Below are positions 7,804 through 15,734 of a stretch of DNA of 33,147 nt, piece after piece. Origin of the DNA: Oscillospiraceae bacterium. GTDB taxonomy: Bacteria > Bacillota > Clostridia > Oscillospirales > Oscillospiraceae. The notes beneath the pieces were generated by a model. That model saw only the letters and a list, made by a program, of their open reading frames with translations, did not search any database and was not told the DNA's origin. How positions within the stretch are numbered: position 1 is the stretch's first letter; every line of letters begins with the position of its first letter. The stretch lies in contig JAILNC010000060.1 of NCBI GenBank assembly GCA_024691985.1, positions 1 to 33,147 on the forward strand, written 5' to 3'. The translations under genes were made by a program, and so were the position numbers.

Positions 7804-8550
7804 ATGGAAAAGCTGCATCTGATCATGCCCATGGGCGGGCGCGGCGCGCGCTTTTTCAAGGACGGCTACGTTCAGCCCAAGCCCCTCATCCGCCTGCGGG
7901 ACAAGCCCTTCTTCTACTGGTCCGCCCAGTCGGTGCTCAAGGACGTCGAGGTCGCGGACCTGCGCTTCGTGGTGCTTGAGGAGCATATCAGGGACTTCGC
8001 CATCGACCGCGAGATCCGCGCGCTCTACCCGGACGCGGAGATCACCGTCATCCCCGAGGTGCTGCCCGGTGCGGTGCTGACCTGCATGGCCGGCGCGCGG
8101 GAGATCAAAGACGGCGCGCCGCTGCTGTTCAACGACTGCGACCACATGTTCCGCTCGCGCGCCTTCGCGGACTTCTGCGCCGCGGGGGACTTTTCCGCGC
8201 CGGACGGGGCGCTGCTGACCTTCCGCTCGGACGAGGCGAAGTTCAGCTATCTGCGCTACGACGAGGCGGGCAGGATCGTCGGCACCGCGGAAAAAGAGGT
8301 CGTGTCGAACGACGCCATCTGCGGGGCGTATTACTTCAAAAACGCCGACACCTTCCTCACGGCGGCGGAGCGGTATCTGAGCGCCTGCCGCTACGAGGAG
8401 TTCTTCGTCAGCGGGGTCTACGACGTGCTGCTGCGCGGCGGCGGGAGCGTCGGGAGCTTCCCCACCGATCTGCACATCTCCTTCGGCACGCCCGCCGAGT
8501 ACGCGCTGGCGGCGGACGATCCCCGGCTTCTGGAGGTGGAGCGGACGTGA
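7804..8550 (+). CDS. Sugar-phosphate (or alcohol-phosphate) nucleotidyltransferase
   Basis: This cytoplasmic NTP-transferase-like protein has 248 residues. The N-terminus LIMPMGGRGARF is the family's nucleotide-binding loop, QPKPLI follows as the conserved Pro-Lys-Pro element, and FNDCDHMF (Asp111, Asp113) is the metal site. It is 3 nt downstream of the GT2 stop, and its own stop overlaps the next gene's start. It probably activates a phosphorylated precursor as an NDP or CDP derivative for the same pathway. Neighbouring kinase and phosphatase domains make a LicC-like role plausible, but the substrate is unknown. Confidence 0.75.
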   Translation: MEKLHLIMPMGGRGARFFKDGYVQPKPLIRLRDKPFFYWSAQSVLKDVEVADLRFVVLEEHIRDFAIDREIRALYPDAEITVIPEVLPGAVLTCMAGAREIKDGAPLLFNDCDHMFRSRAFADFCAAGDFSAPDGALLTFRSDEAKFSYLRYDEAGRIVGTAEKEVVSNDAICGAYYFKNADTFLTAAERYLSACRYEEFFVSGVYDVLLRGGGSVGSFPTDLHISFGTPAEYALAADDPRLLEVERT

Positions 8551-10487
8551 ACGCGCTGCTGTTTCTCGGCGCCGTCGCCGCGCTGATGGTCGGGCACGGC
8601 CTGCGCATCCGCCGCTGGGGCCGCTTCATCGGCATCTATGAGGAGCCGCCCGCCGGGGCGCTGATGCGCGCGCTTTCGCTGGGCTTCGCGCTCAACTTCG
8701 TGCTGCCCTTCAAGCTCGGCGATCTCTGCCGCGCCTGGTACGCCGGGCGGCGGATGAAGAGCGGCGTCGGCCTGTCGCTGGCCACCGTCATCGTCGACCG
8801 CTTTCTCGACGTGCTGGCCGTGGCCCTGCTCTTCGGCGGGCTGCGTCTGGCCGGGGTGCAGCGGGAGCTGGTGCAGGAGTCGGCGCGCTTTTACCTGCTG
8901 GCCGCGGCCGGGGTGCTGGCCGCGCTGCTGCTGGTGCGCGTCTTCTCGACGCAGGCCAAGCGCCTGGCCATGGCCGCGGCCTCGATCTTCAACGACCGCA
9001 TCCGCCTCAAGAGCGAGCGCTTTTTCTGGTCGCTCATCAACGCCTTCCGCGACCTGCGCCACGTGAAGCTGCCGCTGGTCCTGCTGGAGACGGCGGGCAT
9101 GTGGCTGTGCTATATCTCCTCCTACGCCCTGATGGGCCTGCTGCTGACGCGTCTCGGCGCGGCGACGGATCTGGTGGAGATCATCGTGCTGCTCTTCTCC
9201 CGCTCGAGCCTGGACCTCAGCTCCCTGCGCGCCGCCTGGGCGGGCGGCGCCGCGGCGGCGGAGCAGGTCATCCTGGCCCTGTATCTGCTGCTGCCGCCGG
9301 TGATCCTCTTCGCCGCCGCCCTGCCGCGCCGCCTGCGCAGCGCGGAAAGCGCGCCGCGCGACGACGCCCACTACCTCAAGATCCTGCCGCAGATCGACGA
9401 GCGCGACCAGCTCAGCTTCCTCGACGAGTATTTCAGCGCCCGCCAGCCGGACGTCGTCAGCCGCTTCATCGCGTTGAACCGGGACGTGAGCATCATCGAG
9501 GACTGCTCCTCCGGCTCCAACGCCGCGACCATCCTCTGCATGGACCCGAGCGGCATTTTCTACCGCAAGTACGCCTTCGGGGCCGACGGCGAAAAGCTGC
9601 ATGAGCAGCTGCGTTGGCTGCGCGCGCACGAGGGGCGGCTTCCCCTGTGCGAGATTTTGCGCGAGGATGTCACGGACGACTACTGCTGCTACGACATGCG
9701 CTACGCCAGCGAGGCCGTGGGCATGTTCCAGTTCGTCCACTCCCACCCGAGCGCCGCGGGCGAGAAGGTGCTCTTCGCCGTGCTGGACGCCATGGAGGGG
9801 CTCTACGCCGAAACCGACCGCCCCGCCGATCCGGAGGCCCTCGACCGCTATATCCAAACGAAGGTCACGGCCAATCTCGAACGCCTCGAGACCGCGCGCG
9901 AGCTGCACGAGCTGATAAGCGGCGACACGCTTACCGTCAACCACCGGGAGTACAAAAACCTGCCCGCCCTGCGCTTCCTGTTCGAGCCCGCGCATCTGCG
10001 CGAGGTCTTCGCCCCGGACCGCTGCTGCGACATCCACGGCGACCTGACGGTCGAGAACATCATCTGCACCGGCGAGCCCGGCGGCTTCTACCTCATCGAT
10101 CCCAACACCGGCAACGTGCACGACACGAAGTTCCTCGACTACGCCAAGCTCCTGCAGTCGCTGCACGGCGGCTACGAATTCATGATGAAGACCGGCGCGG
10201 TGAGCGCGTCGAAAAACAGCGTGGACTTCCTCTCCACCCGCTCGGCGGCCTATGACGAGCTGTTCGCGGCCCTGCGCCGGGAGCTCGAGCGTCGCCTCAC
10301 CCCCGCGGAAGTGCGCAGCATCTTCTATCACGAGCTGGTGCACTGGCTGCGCCTGCTCCCCTACAAGCTGAGAAAGGACCCGAACCGGGCGCCGATGTTC
10401 TACGCCGGGTTCATCATGGCGGCAAACGATGTGTACCGATGGTTTGAAGAAGATGGAAAAGACGAAACTCGCGATGGTCGATCTTGA
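8547..10487 (+). CDS. Fusion of an LPG-synthase-type transmembrane domain with an aminoglycoside/choline-kinase-like domain
   Basis: This 646-residue protein starts at GTG 8547, overlapping the previous stop as GTGA. Residues 1 to about 260 are hydrophobic, with NFVLPFKLGDLCRAW (about 50-64) matching the N-x3-P-x3-G-D-x2-R signature of the LPG_synthase_TM/AglD-type flippase-like family. Residues 270 to about 640 form a kinase-like domain: a candidate ATP-contact lysine in FYRKYAF (about 341), HGDLTVEN (497-504) as catalytic loop with Asp499 and Asn504, and LIDPN (Asp518) as the metal-binding equivalent of DFG. All key phosphotransferase residues look intact. By inference it couples phosphorylation of a small headgroup or sugar to membrane handling of a lipid-linked product. 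The substrate is unknown. Confidence 0.75.
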   Translation: MNALLFLGAVAALMVGHGLRIRRWGRFIGIYEEPPAGALMRALSLGFALNFVLPFKLGDLCRAWYAGRRMKSGVGLSLATVIVDRFLDVLAVALLFGGLRLAGVQRELVQESARFYLLAAAGVLAALLLVRVFSTQAKRLAMAAASIFNDRIRLKSERFFWSLINAFRDLRHVKLPLVLLETAGMWLCYISSYALMGLLLTRLGAATDLVEIIVLLFSRSSLDLSSLRAAWAGGAAAAEQVILALYLLLPPVILFAAALPRRLRSAESAPRDDAHYLKILPQIDERDQLSFLDEYFSARQPDVVSRFIALNRDVSIIEDCSSGSNAATILCMDPSGIFYRKYAFGADGEKLHEQLRWLRAHEGRLPLCEILREDVTDDYCCYDMRYASEAVGMFQFVHSHPSAAGEKVLFAVLDAMEGLYAETDRPADPEALDRYIQTKVTANLERLETARELHELISGDTLTVNHREYKNLPALRFLFEPAHLREVFAPDRCCDIHGDLTVENIICTGEPGGFYLIDPNTGNVHDTKFLDYAKLLQSLHGGYEFMMKTGAVSASKNSVDFLSTRSAAYDELFAALRRELERRLTPAEVRSIFYHELVHWLRLLPYKLRKDPNRAPMFYAGFIMAANDVYRWFEEDGKDETRDGRS

Positions 10488-11019
10488 CAACACGCTGGTG
10501 TTCACGATGGAGGCCAACGCCCTGGCCTACGCCCGCGCCCTGGCGGAGTACGGCTTCACGCTCACGCGCGAGGATTACGCGAGCCGCTGCGACGGGCGGG
10601 CCTACCGCGACTTCCTGCCCGAGCTCATGGGCGCGGACAGCCCGTACATCGAGGCCGTGCACGAGCGCAAGATCGCCCTCTACGGCGAATGCCTGACGGC
10701 GGCGGAGCTCAACGCCCCGCTGCTGGATATCCTGCGCGGCCTGAAGGATACCTACATCCTCGCCCTCGTGACGACGGCCTCGCGCCGCAACGTCGAGGCC
10801 GTGCTGGCGCATTTCGGGCTTTCGGCATTTTTTGACGTCGTCGTCACGCAGGAGGACGTGCGCAGGGCCAAGCCCGACCCCGCCTGCTACAACGACCTCA
10901 TCGAGCGCCTCGGCGTAAAGCGCGAGGACTGCCTCATCTTCGAGGATTCCGCCTCCGGCGTCGCCGCCGCCCTCGCGAGCGGCTGTCAGACCCTGGTCGT
11001 GAAACGGGGGAGAGCCTGA
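10453..11019 (+). CDS. HAD-superfamily phosphatase (subfamily I)
   Basis: This cytoplasmic hydrolase has about 188 residues. Motif I is MVDLDNTLV (nucleophile Asp10, acid/base Asp12), motif II is LVTTAS, motif III is the lysine in RRAKPDP, and motif IV is IFEDSASGV. A helical cap lies between motifs I and II, as in phosphoglycolate-phosphatase or beta-phosphoglucomutase types. It overlaps the end of the fusion gene by 35 bp. ATG 10429 is an alternative start with no better ribosome binding site. The start at 10453 puts motif I at the usual distance from the N-terminus. Its place in the operon suggests it removes phosphate from a pathway intermediate. Confidence 0.8.
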   Translation: MEKTKLAMVDLDNTLVFTMEANALAYARALAEYGFTLTREDYASRCDGRAYRDFLPELMGADSPYIEAVHERKIALYGECLTAAELNAPLLDILRGLKDTYILALVTTASRRNVEAVLAHFGLSAFFDVVVTQEDVRRAKPDPACYNDLIERLGVKREDCLIFEDSASGVAAALASGCQTLVVKRGRA

Positions 11020-11453
11020 TGGAAGAACAGGAATCCGCGCTCCGGCGCCTGCTGCGGCAGGCGCTGCGCTTTCTCGGGCTGAGCGGGATCGGCTGGCTGC
11101 TGGACTTCACGGTCTATACGCTTTTAAGCCTGCGCTTTCACGATCTCACCTGGGTGAACGTGATCAGCTCCCTCGTGGGGGCGAGCTTCGTCTTCGTCTT
11201 CTCCACGCGCTTTGTGTTCCGGGACAGCCACCGCATCGCGCTCTGGCTCAAGTACGCGATCTACATCGGCTACCAGCTCGTGCTGATCTGGCTGATCTCG
11301 AAGCTGCTGGCCCTCGTGCATCTGACGATCGTGTCGCACACCGACTGGCCGCTGCTGATCTCCCTGGCCCCGGTGCTGTCAAAGATGCTCGTCACGCCCA
11401 TCACGATGACCGTCAACTTCTTCGCCATGAAGACGGTGATCGAAAAGCTGTAA
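11019..11453 (+). CDS. GtrA-family polyprenyl-phosphate sugar flippase
   Basis: This small integral membrane protein of 144 residues has four predicted helices. RFLGLSGIGWLLDFTVYTLL and the FVFSTRFVFR turn are typical GtrA/DPMS3-like features. The ATG overlaps the stop of the HAD gene (TGATG), so the two are translationally coupled. GtrA proteins are thought to translocate undecaprenyl-phosphate-linked sugars or to support the paired GT2 enzyme, which here is the first gene of the operon. No terminator is seen after it. The next promoter begins about 20 bp downstream. Confidence 0.85.
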   Translation: MEEQESALRRLLRQALRFLGLSGIGWLLDFTVYTLLSLRFHDLTWVNVISSLVGASFVFVFSTRFVFRDSHRIALWLKYAIYIGYQLVLIWLISKLLALVHLTIVSHTDWPLLISLAPVLSKMLVTPITMTVNFFAMKTVIEKL

Positions 11454-11471
11454 TAATTTAAGAACTCACGC

Positions 11472-11500
11472 TTGCCAAAAGCGCGCCCGTATAGTATGAT
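11472..11500 (+). promoter_or_regulatory. Promoter of the flavin-domain NrfA gene
   Basis: TTGCCA (11472-11477), a 17-bp spacer, then TATGAT (11495-11500). Confidence 0.7.
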
Positions 11501-11578
11501 GTTAGTTGTAAGAGTGCACGCCTTTTCCGCATGGAGTTCACACAGCAGAATTTTCGTGCATTCAGGACGGAGAGAGAT

Positions 11579-13207
11579 ATGAAGGACAAGAAGAAACGCG
11601 AAAAGCGCCTGAACGCCGTCGGCATCGCCTGCGGCGTGTTCGTGCTGCTGGTCGGCATCATCACCGGCATCGTCAAGAACATGCCCTCCTCCGCCGGCAT
11701 GAAGGCGGGCGACATCCCCGCTTCCGCCCAGACCCTGCAGGGCGTCGCCGCCGGACGCAACGGCGACGTCAAGGTCGAGGTCGTTGCGGACGACACGATG
11801 ATCTACCAGATCAAGGTCACCGACCACCAGGAGACCGACGGCATCGGCACCAACGCGGTCGAGCAGATGCCCGGCGCGATCTTCGAGGCCCAGAGTCTTT
11901 CGGTCGACGCGACCTCCGGCGCGACGCTGACCTCCGACGCCATCAAGGCGGCGGTGCTCAACGCGCTCGAGAGCGGCGGCATCTCGGCCGACGCCTTCGG
12001 CGGCGCCTCCGCGGCGGCGCCCAAGGCCGCGAAGATGGTCGCCAAACGGGTCGAGACGCACTCCGGCGTCACCGTCATCCACGCGGCCGACTGGAAGGAT
12101 CAGTACCCCAACGAGTACAATACCTGGGCCATGACCAGCGAGAGCGAGGACGCCGAGGACTACCTCGAGATCTACCCCATGCTCCGCACCCTGTATGAAG
12201 GCTACGGCTTCGCCAAGGACTACAAGGCGGCCCGCGGCCACTGGTACGATGTGCAGGACATCGAGGCCACCGGCCGTCCGCACCCCCTGGCCAACTGCTG
12301 GACCTGCAAGACTCCGGACTTTACCAACATGGTCAACGAGATGGGCGTCGAGGCCTATAAGCTCGACTGGACCGAGGTCCAGAAGCAGATCGTCGATCCC
12401 ATCAGCTGCTACACCTGCCACGAGAACACCCCCGGCGAGATCACCATCACCCACACCTACTGGATCGACGCCCTGGGCGAGGACTTCGACAAGGTCGACG
12501 CGGCGAACATGGCCTGCGGCCAGTGCCACAACGAGTACTACTTCGCCCCCGACACCAAGGCGACCACCATCGCCCACAACAGTCTGGAATCCATGGCCCC
12601 GGAGACGATGCTCGCCTTCTTCAACGACGGCGCGAACTTCTCCAACGGCGAGGCGTTCTCCGACTGGACCAACCCCCGCACCGGCGTCAAGCAGATCAAG
12701 GTCCAGCACCCCGAGTTTGAGACCTTCCTCGGCAAGGGCAGCCAGCACGCGAACGACTTCACCTGCGCCGACTGCCATATGCCCGACGCGGTGGACGAAA
12801 ACGGCGTCGCCTACAAGAGCCACAACCTCATCTCCCCGCTGGACAATCCCGAGCTGATCGAGAAGAACTGCTCCGCCTGCCACGCCGATCTGGTCGGCGA
12901 GACCAGGGCCAAGCAGGAAGCCGTCGAGCAGCGTACCTATGCCGTGGGCTACGAGCTCGAGTATCTGACGGAGCTTCTGGCCAAGGCGGTGGAGAGCGGG
13001 AACTACACCGACGCCGACCTTGCGCAGATCCGCTTCCTCGCCCGCGACGCGCAGTTCTACTGGGACTTCGTCTTCGTGGAGAACGCCGAGGGCGTGCACA
13101 ACACGGCGCTGACCTACGACTGCCTCGACAAGGCCGAGGAGCTGTGCAGCAAGGCGCTGACAATGGTCCGCACCCTGCCCCGGCCCGAGGAGACCCCGGC
13201 TGCGTAA
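11579..13207 (+). CDS. nrfA: Membrane-anchored FMN-binding domain fused to pentaheme cytochrome c nitrite reductase (NrfA)
   Basis: This 542-residue extracytoplasmic enzyme is predicted to reduce nitrite to ammonium. Residues 11-32 are a signal anchor. Residues about 60-130 form an FMN_bind domain ending in DATSGATLTSDAI, the motif in which ApbE attaches FMN to the final Thr. From about 170 on it is NrfA: CWTCK (240-244) binds the catalytic lysine-ligated heme, with CYTCH (277-281), CGQCH (313-317), CADCH (396-400) and CSACH (431-435). The active-site residues look present: Arg219 in RGH, Tyr320 in CHNEYYF, and His377 in QHPEFE. The open frame begins at 11531, but ATG 11579 has GGAG about 8 nt upstream. 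No nrfH or apbE is nearby. The flavin may replace NrfH as the electron entry point (inference). Confidence 0.9.
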   Translation: MKDKKKREKRLNAVGIACGVFVLLVGIITGIVKNMPSSAGMKAGDIPASAQTLQGVAAGRNGDVKVEVVADDTMIYQIKVTDHQETDGIGTNAVEQMPGAIFEAQSLSVDATSGATLTSDAIKAAVLNALESGGISADAFGGASAAAPKAAKMVAKRVETHSGVTVIHAADWKDQYPNEYNTWAMTSESEDAEDYLEIYPMLRTLYEGYGFAKDYKAARGHWYDVQDIEATGRPHPLANCWTCKTPDFTNMVNEMGVEAYKLDWTEVQKQIVDPISCYTCHENTPGEITITHTYWIDALGEDFDKVDAANMACGQCHNEYYFAPDTKATTIAHNSLESMAPETMLAFFNDGANFSNGEAFSDWTNPRTGVKQIKVQHPEFETFLGKGSQHANDFTCADCHMPDAVDENGVAYKSHNLISPLDNPELIEKNCSACHADLVGETRAKQEAVEQRTYAVGYELEYLTELLAKAVESGNYTDADLAQIRFLARDAQFYWDFVFVENAEGVHNTALTYDCLDKAEELCSKALTMVRTLPRPEETPAA

Positions 13208-13222
13208 TGCTTTCCAAACTGT

Positions 13223-13254
13223 AAGCTGCCCGCCCAGATGGGCGGGCAGCTTTT
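13223..13254 (+). terminator. Rho-independent terminator after nrfA
   Basis: The perfect 13-bp stem AAGCTGCCCGCCC/GGGCGGGCAGCTT is followed by TT and starts 15 nt after the stop codon. Confidence 0.85.
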
Positions 13255-13258
13255 CATC

Positions 13259-13399
13259 AAATGCGAAACCCTGTTTCGCATTTGAAAGACTCGCGCTTAT
13301 CGCGCTCGGCTTACGGGGGACAAGCCTCGCTTGGTCGGCGCGAGGGCTCGCTTTGCTCGCCTCAGAGTGTTTTTGCCGCGGCAAAGCTGCGGCAAAAAC
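13259..13399. repeat. String of short palindromes between nrfA and resB
   Basis: Successive small hairpins fill the gap: AAATGCGAAAC/GTTTCGCATTT (13259-13283), CAAGC-CTC-GCTTG (13321-13333), GCGAG-GG-CTCGC (near 13340), and GTTTTTGCCGC/GCGGCAAAAAC (13369-13399). The open frame passing through is an upstream extension of resB and is not believed to be coding. Confidence 0.65.
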
Positions 13400-13402
13400 A
13401 AA

Positions 13403-13431
13403 TTGTATTGTTTGCTGTATTTCTATTTAAT
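13403..13431 (+). promoter_or_regulatory. Possible promoter of resB-ccsA
   Basis: TTGTAT (13403-13408), a 17-bp spacer, then TTTAAT (13426-13431), located between the nrfA terminator and the resB start. Confidence 0.5.
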
Positions 13432-13464
13432 ATGAATTCCGATGTCGTTCAGAGAGTGAATTCA

Positions 13465-14718
13465 ATGAAAAAACTTTTCAGCTTCCTCCGTTCCATGCGC
13501 TTCGGCGTGCTGCTGCTGGCGCTGATCGGCCTGTGCTCCGTCGCCGGGACCGTCATCCCGCAGGGGCGCGAGATCGCCTGGTACGCCCAGACCTACAGAT
13601 CCTTCCACGCGGCGATCCTGCTGCTGCGCCTGCACAGGGTCTTCGAGAGCTGGTACTTCATCGCCCTGATCCTCCTGCTGTGTGTGAACCTCAGCCTCTG
13701 CTCGCTCACGCGCATCCGCTCCGTGACGCGCGCCGCGAAAAACGAGGGGGACCGCGCCGCCGCGCTGCCGGATCAGAAGCTTCTGACCAGCGAGGGGCTG
13801 GCGGTGCTTCGCGCGCACATGGAGGCGATGCGCTGCCGGGAGGAGAAGCGCGGCGGCGTCACGCTCTGGCGCAAGAACGGCTTCGGCCGCTACGGCACCT
13901 TTGTGACGCACCTGTCCATCCTGCTGACGGTGGTCTTCGGCGCGCTCGCCCTCTACACCCCGACGACGGAGGACCACGACATCATGCCCGGCGAGACCCT
14001 GACGCTCGAGGACGGGACGCAGATCCGGATCGACAGCTTCCGCCTCACCGACGAGACCGGCCGCCTCGACTACGAGAGCACGGCGGAGATCACCCTGCCC
14101 GACGGGCGTTCTAGCGGCGTCGTGCCCATCCGGGTCAACCACCCCGTGTCCTTCGGCTCCTACAAGCTCTTCCAGCAGAGCTTCGGCACGGCGGGCTCGA
14201 TCACGGTCACGGACCTCGCCGGCGGCGGGAGCGACGAGTTCCTGCTCACGGAGACGAGCTTTCTCACCGCCGACGGGCGCAGCGGCCTGTGGTACGAGGT
14301 CCTCTATCCCGACTACATCCGCGCTCCGAGCGGCGAGGTGACGCTCATCACCCTCACCGAGGGCAGCTATCCCAACCCGATCTACCAGGTCCTCGTGGTC
14401 TCCGGGGAGGAGTACACCCCGACCCTGGCCGTGCCCGGCGACACGCTCGAGGTCTTCGGCCTGCGCTTTACGTTCAACGAACCCGTGGAGTACCCGGGCA
14501 TCCGCGTCAAGCACGTGTCCCGGCTGTTCAACGGCCTGCTGGTCGCGGCCTTCACGCTGATGATCCTGGGCTTGTACCTCACCTTCTTCTGCGAGCCGGT
14601 CCTGGTCAAGACCGACGAAAGCGGCTACGCCGTCGCCGGCCCCCGGCCCGAGCGCATGCGCATCGAGCTGGAGAATCTGCTGGAGGAGTATGCGATCGAA
14701 GCAAAGCCTTCCCCTTGA
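13465..14718 (+). CDS. resB: ResB-like cytochrome c biogenesis protein (system II)
   Basis: This membrane protein of about 417 residues works with CcsA to deliver heme across the membrane and attach it to CxxCH motifs. It shows the ResB plan: helices near residues 8-28 (MRFGVLLLALIGLCSVAGTV), 60-80 and 140-160, a large extracytoplasmic domain, and a last helix (about 355-380) before a short cytoplasmic tail. PQG in the first loop and NHPVSFGSYKLFQQSF are typical of the family. ATG 13465 follows the predicted promoter. The longer frame back to 13261 would cross the repeats and the promoter. By position it serves the NrfA encoded upstream. Confidence 0.88.
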   Translation: MKKLFSFLRSMRFGVLLLALIGLCSVAGTVIPQGREIAWYAQTYRSFHAAILLLRLHRVFESWYFIALILLLCVNLSLCSLTRIRSVTRAAKNEGDRAAALPDQKLLTSEGLAVLRAHMEAMRCREEKRGGVTLWRKNGFGRYGTFVTHLSILLTVVFGALALYTPTTEDHDIMPGETLTLEDGTQIRIDSFRLTDETGRLDYESTAEITLPDGRSSGVVPIRVNHPVSFGSYKLFQQSFGTAGSITVTDLAGGGSDEFLLTETSFLTADGRSGLWYEVLYPDYIRAPSGEVTLITLTEGSYPNPIYQVLVVSGEEYTPTLAVPGDTLEVFGLRFTFNEPVEYPGIRVKHVSRLFNGLLVAAFTLMILGLYLTFFCEPVLVKTDESGYAVAGPRPERMRIELENLLEEYAIEAKPSP

Positions 14719-14721
14719 CCG

Positions 14722-14750
14722 CGTAGGGCCGGATGCCCTCATCCGGCCGT
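14722..14750 (+). repeat. GTAGGGC-type short hairpin repeat between resB and ccsA
   Basis: The sequence just after the resB stop contains GCCGGATG-CCCT-CATCCGGC, a short hairpin preceded by GTAGG. It resembles the GTAGGGGC elements at 4195 and, in the opposite orientation, near 21247-21286. Confidence 0.5.
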
Positions 14751-14853
14751 ATTGGATTTCTGCGGAGCGATCTGGGGATCACCCCCTGCGCGCTCCCCTT
14801 TCAGCAAGCGAACGCCCCGATTTCTCGCCCGAACCCGTTAAGGAGGAATCCCC

Positions 14854-15639
14854 ATGAAAGCCCTGTTTTTCGCCGCGCTTGTCATCTACGCCGCCGCCGT
14901 CGTGCTGCAGTTTTCCGGCACGGCCTTCAAAAAGGACGCGCTGCTGCGCGCGTCGTGGTACGTCTTCCTCGCGGCCTTCGCCCTGCACACGGTCTTTCTC
15001 GCCGCGCGCGGCGTCGCGGCGAAGCGCCTGCCGCTGTCGAATCAGTTCGAGTTTGCCAACGCCTTCGCCTGGGGCGTGGCGCTGATGGTCATCGTGCTGA
15101 AGATCCGCCTGAAGGCCGACTGGCTCTGCGCCGCCGGCATGCCCGCGGCGTTGCTGGTCATGGGCTACGCGGCCATGCAGCCCATGGAGATCCACGACCT
15201 CATGCCCGCCCTGCGCAGCGCCTGGTTCGGCGTGCACATCGGCTCGGCGGTCCTCAGCTACTCCTCCTTCGTGATCGCGGGGGTCTGCGGCCTGCGCTGG
15301 CTCATGGCCGAAAAGAAGGGCGGGGAGAAGCGCGTCCTCGACCAGATGGACTATCTCGGCTACCGGATGATCGCCTTCGGCTTTCTGATGCTGACCGTCG
15401 TGATCCTCTCCGGCGCGATCTGGGCCGAGCAGGCCTGGTCCGCCTTCTGGACTTGGGACCCCAAGGAGGTCTGGGCCCTGATCACCTGGATCATCTACGC
15501 GGTGTATCTGCACCTGCGGCTGCGCCGGGCGCGCCGGGGCGCGTTCACGGCGTGGTACGCGGTCGTCTCCGTGCCGGTGGTCTTCTTCACCTTCGCCGGG
15601 GTCAACACGCTCATGCACGGTCTGCACACCTACGGCTGA
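14854..15639 (+). CDS. ccsA: CcsA-like cytochrome c synthase/heme handling protein (system II)
   Basis: This integral membrane protein of 261 residues has about eight helices. The tryptophan-rich WWD motif (WAEQAWSAFWTWDPKEVWAL, about residues 190-209) presents heme to the outer active site. Flanking histidines in HIGSAVLSYSSF and in the C-terminal LMHGLHTYG are family-typical. A strong AAGGAGG precedes ATG 14854. The gap from resB is 135 bp and no promoter was seen in it, so resB and ccsA are probably co-transcribed as a dedicated maturation pair for NrfA. Confidence 0.9.
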   Translation: MKALFFAALVIYAAAVVLQFSGTAFKKDALLRASWYVFLAAFALHTVFLAARGVAAKRLPLSNQFEFANAFAWGVALMVIVLKIRLKADWLCAAGMPAALLVMGYAAMQPMEIHDLMPALRSAWFGVHIGSAVLSYSSFVIAGVCGLRWLMAEKKGGEKRVLDQMDYLGYRMIAFGFLMLTVVILSGAIWAEQAWSAFWTWDPKEVWALITWIIYAVYLHLRLRRARRGAFTAWYAVVSVPVVFFTFAGVNTLMHGLHTYG

Positions 15640-15652
15640 TCGACGATTATCG

Positions 15653-15681
15653 TTGCATATCGAAGCGCAGACTGCTATAAT
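15653..15681 (+). promoter_or_regulatory. Promoter of the phosphodiester glycosidase gene
   Basis: TTGCAT (15653-15658), a 17-bp spacer, then consensus TATAAT (15676-15681). The predicted start of transcription lies beyond ATG 15684, which excludes that ATG as start codon. Confidence 0.8.
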
Positions 15682-15734
15682 ATATGGCAGTCCGCGTTTT
15701 GCCTGTATCTGTCGGGAAAGGGGGGTGGACCGGG

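Noticed and set aside
8418-10517. A 699-codon minus-strand frame opposite the TM-kinase fusion
   Set aside because: It has low-complexity, His/Gln/Arg/Ala-rich sequence without domains and no ribosome binding site. The plus-strand fusion gene has clear motifs and operon overlaps.
13261-13464. N-terminal extension of ResB
   Set aside because: The extra 68 codons come from palindromic repeat DNA and span the probable promoter. The family N-terminus starts at MKKLFSFLRSMRFG.
15684-15734. ATG 15684 as start of the phosphodiester glycosidase
   Set aside because: It lies 2 bp after the -10 box, before the expected transcription start, and has no ribosome binding site. TTG 15735 has one.
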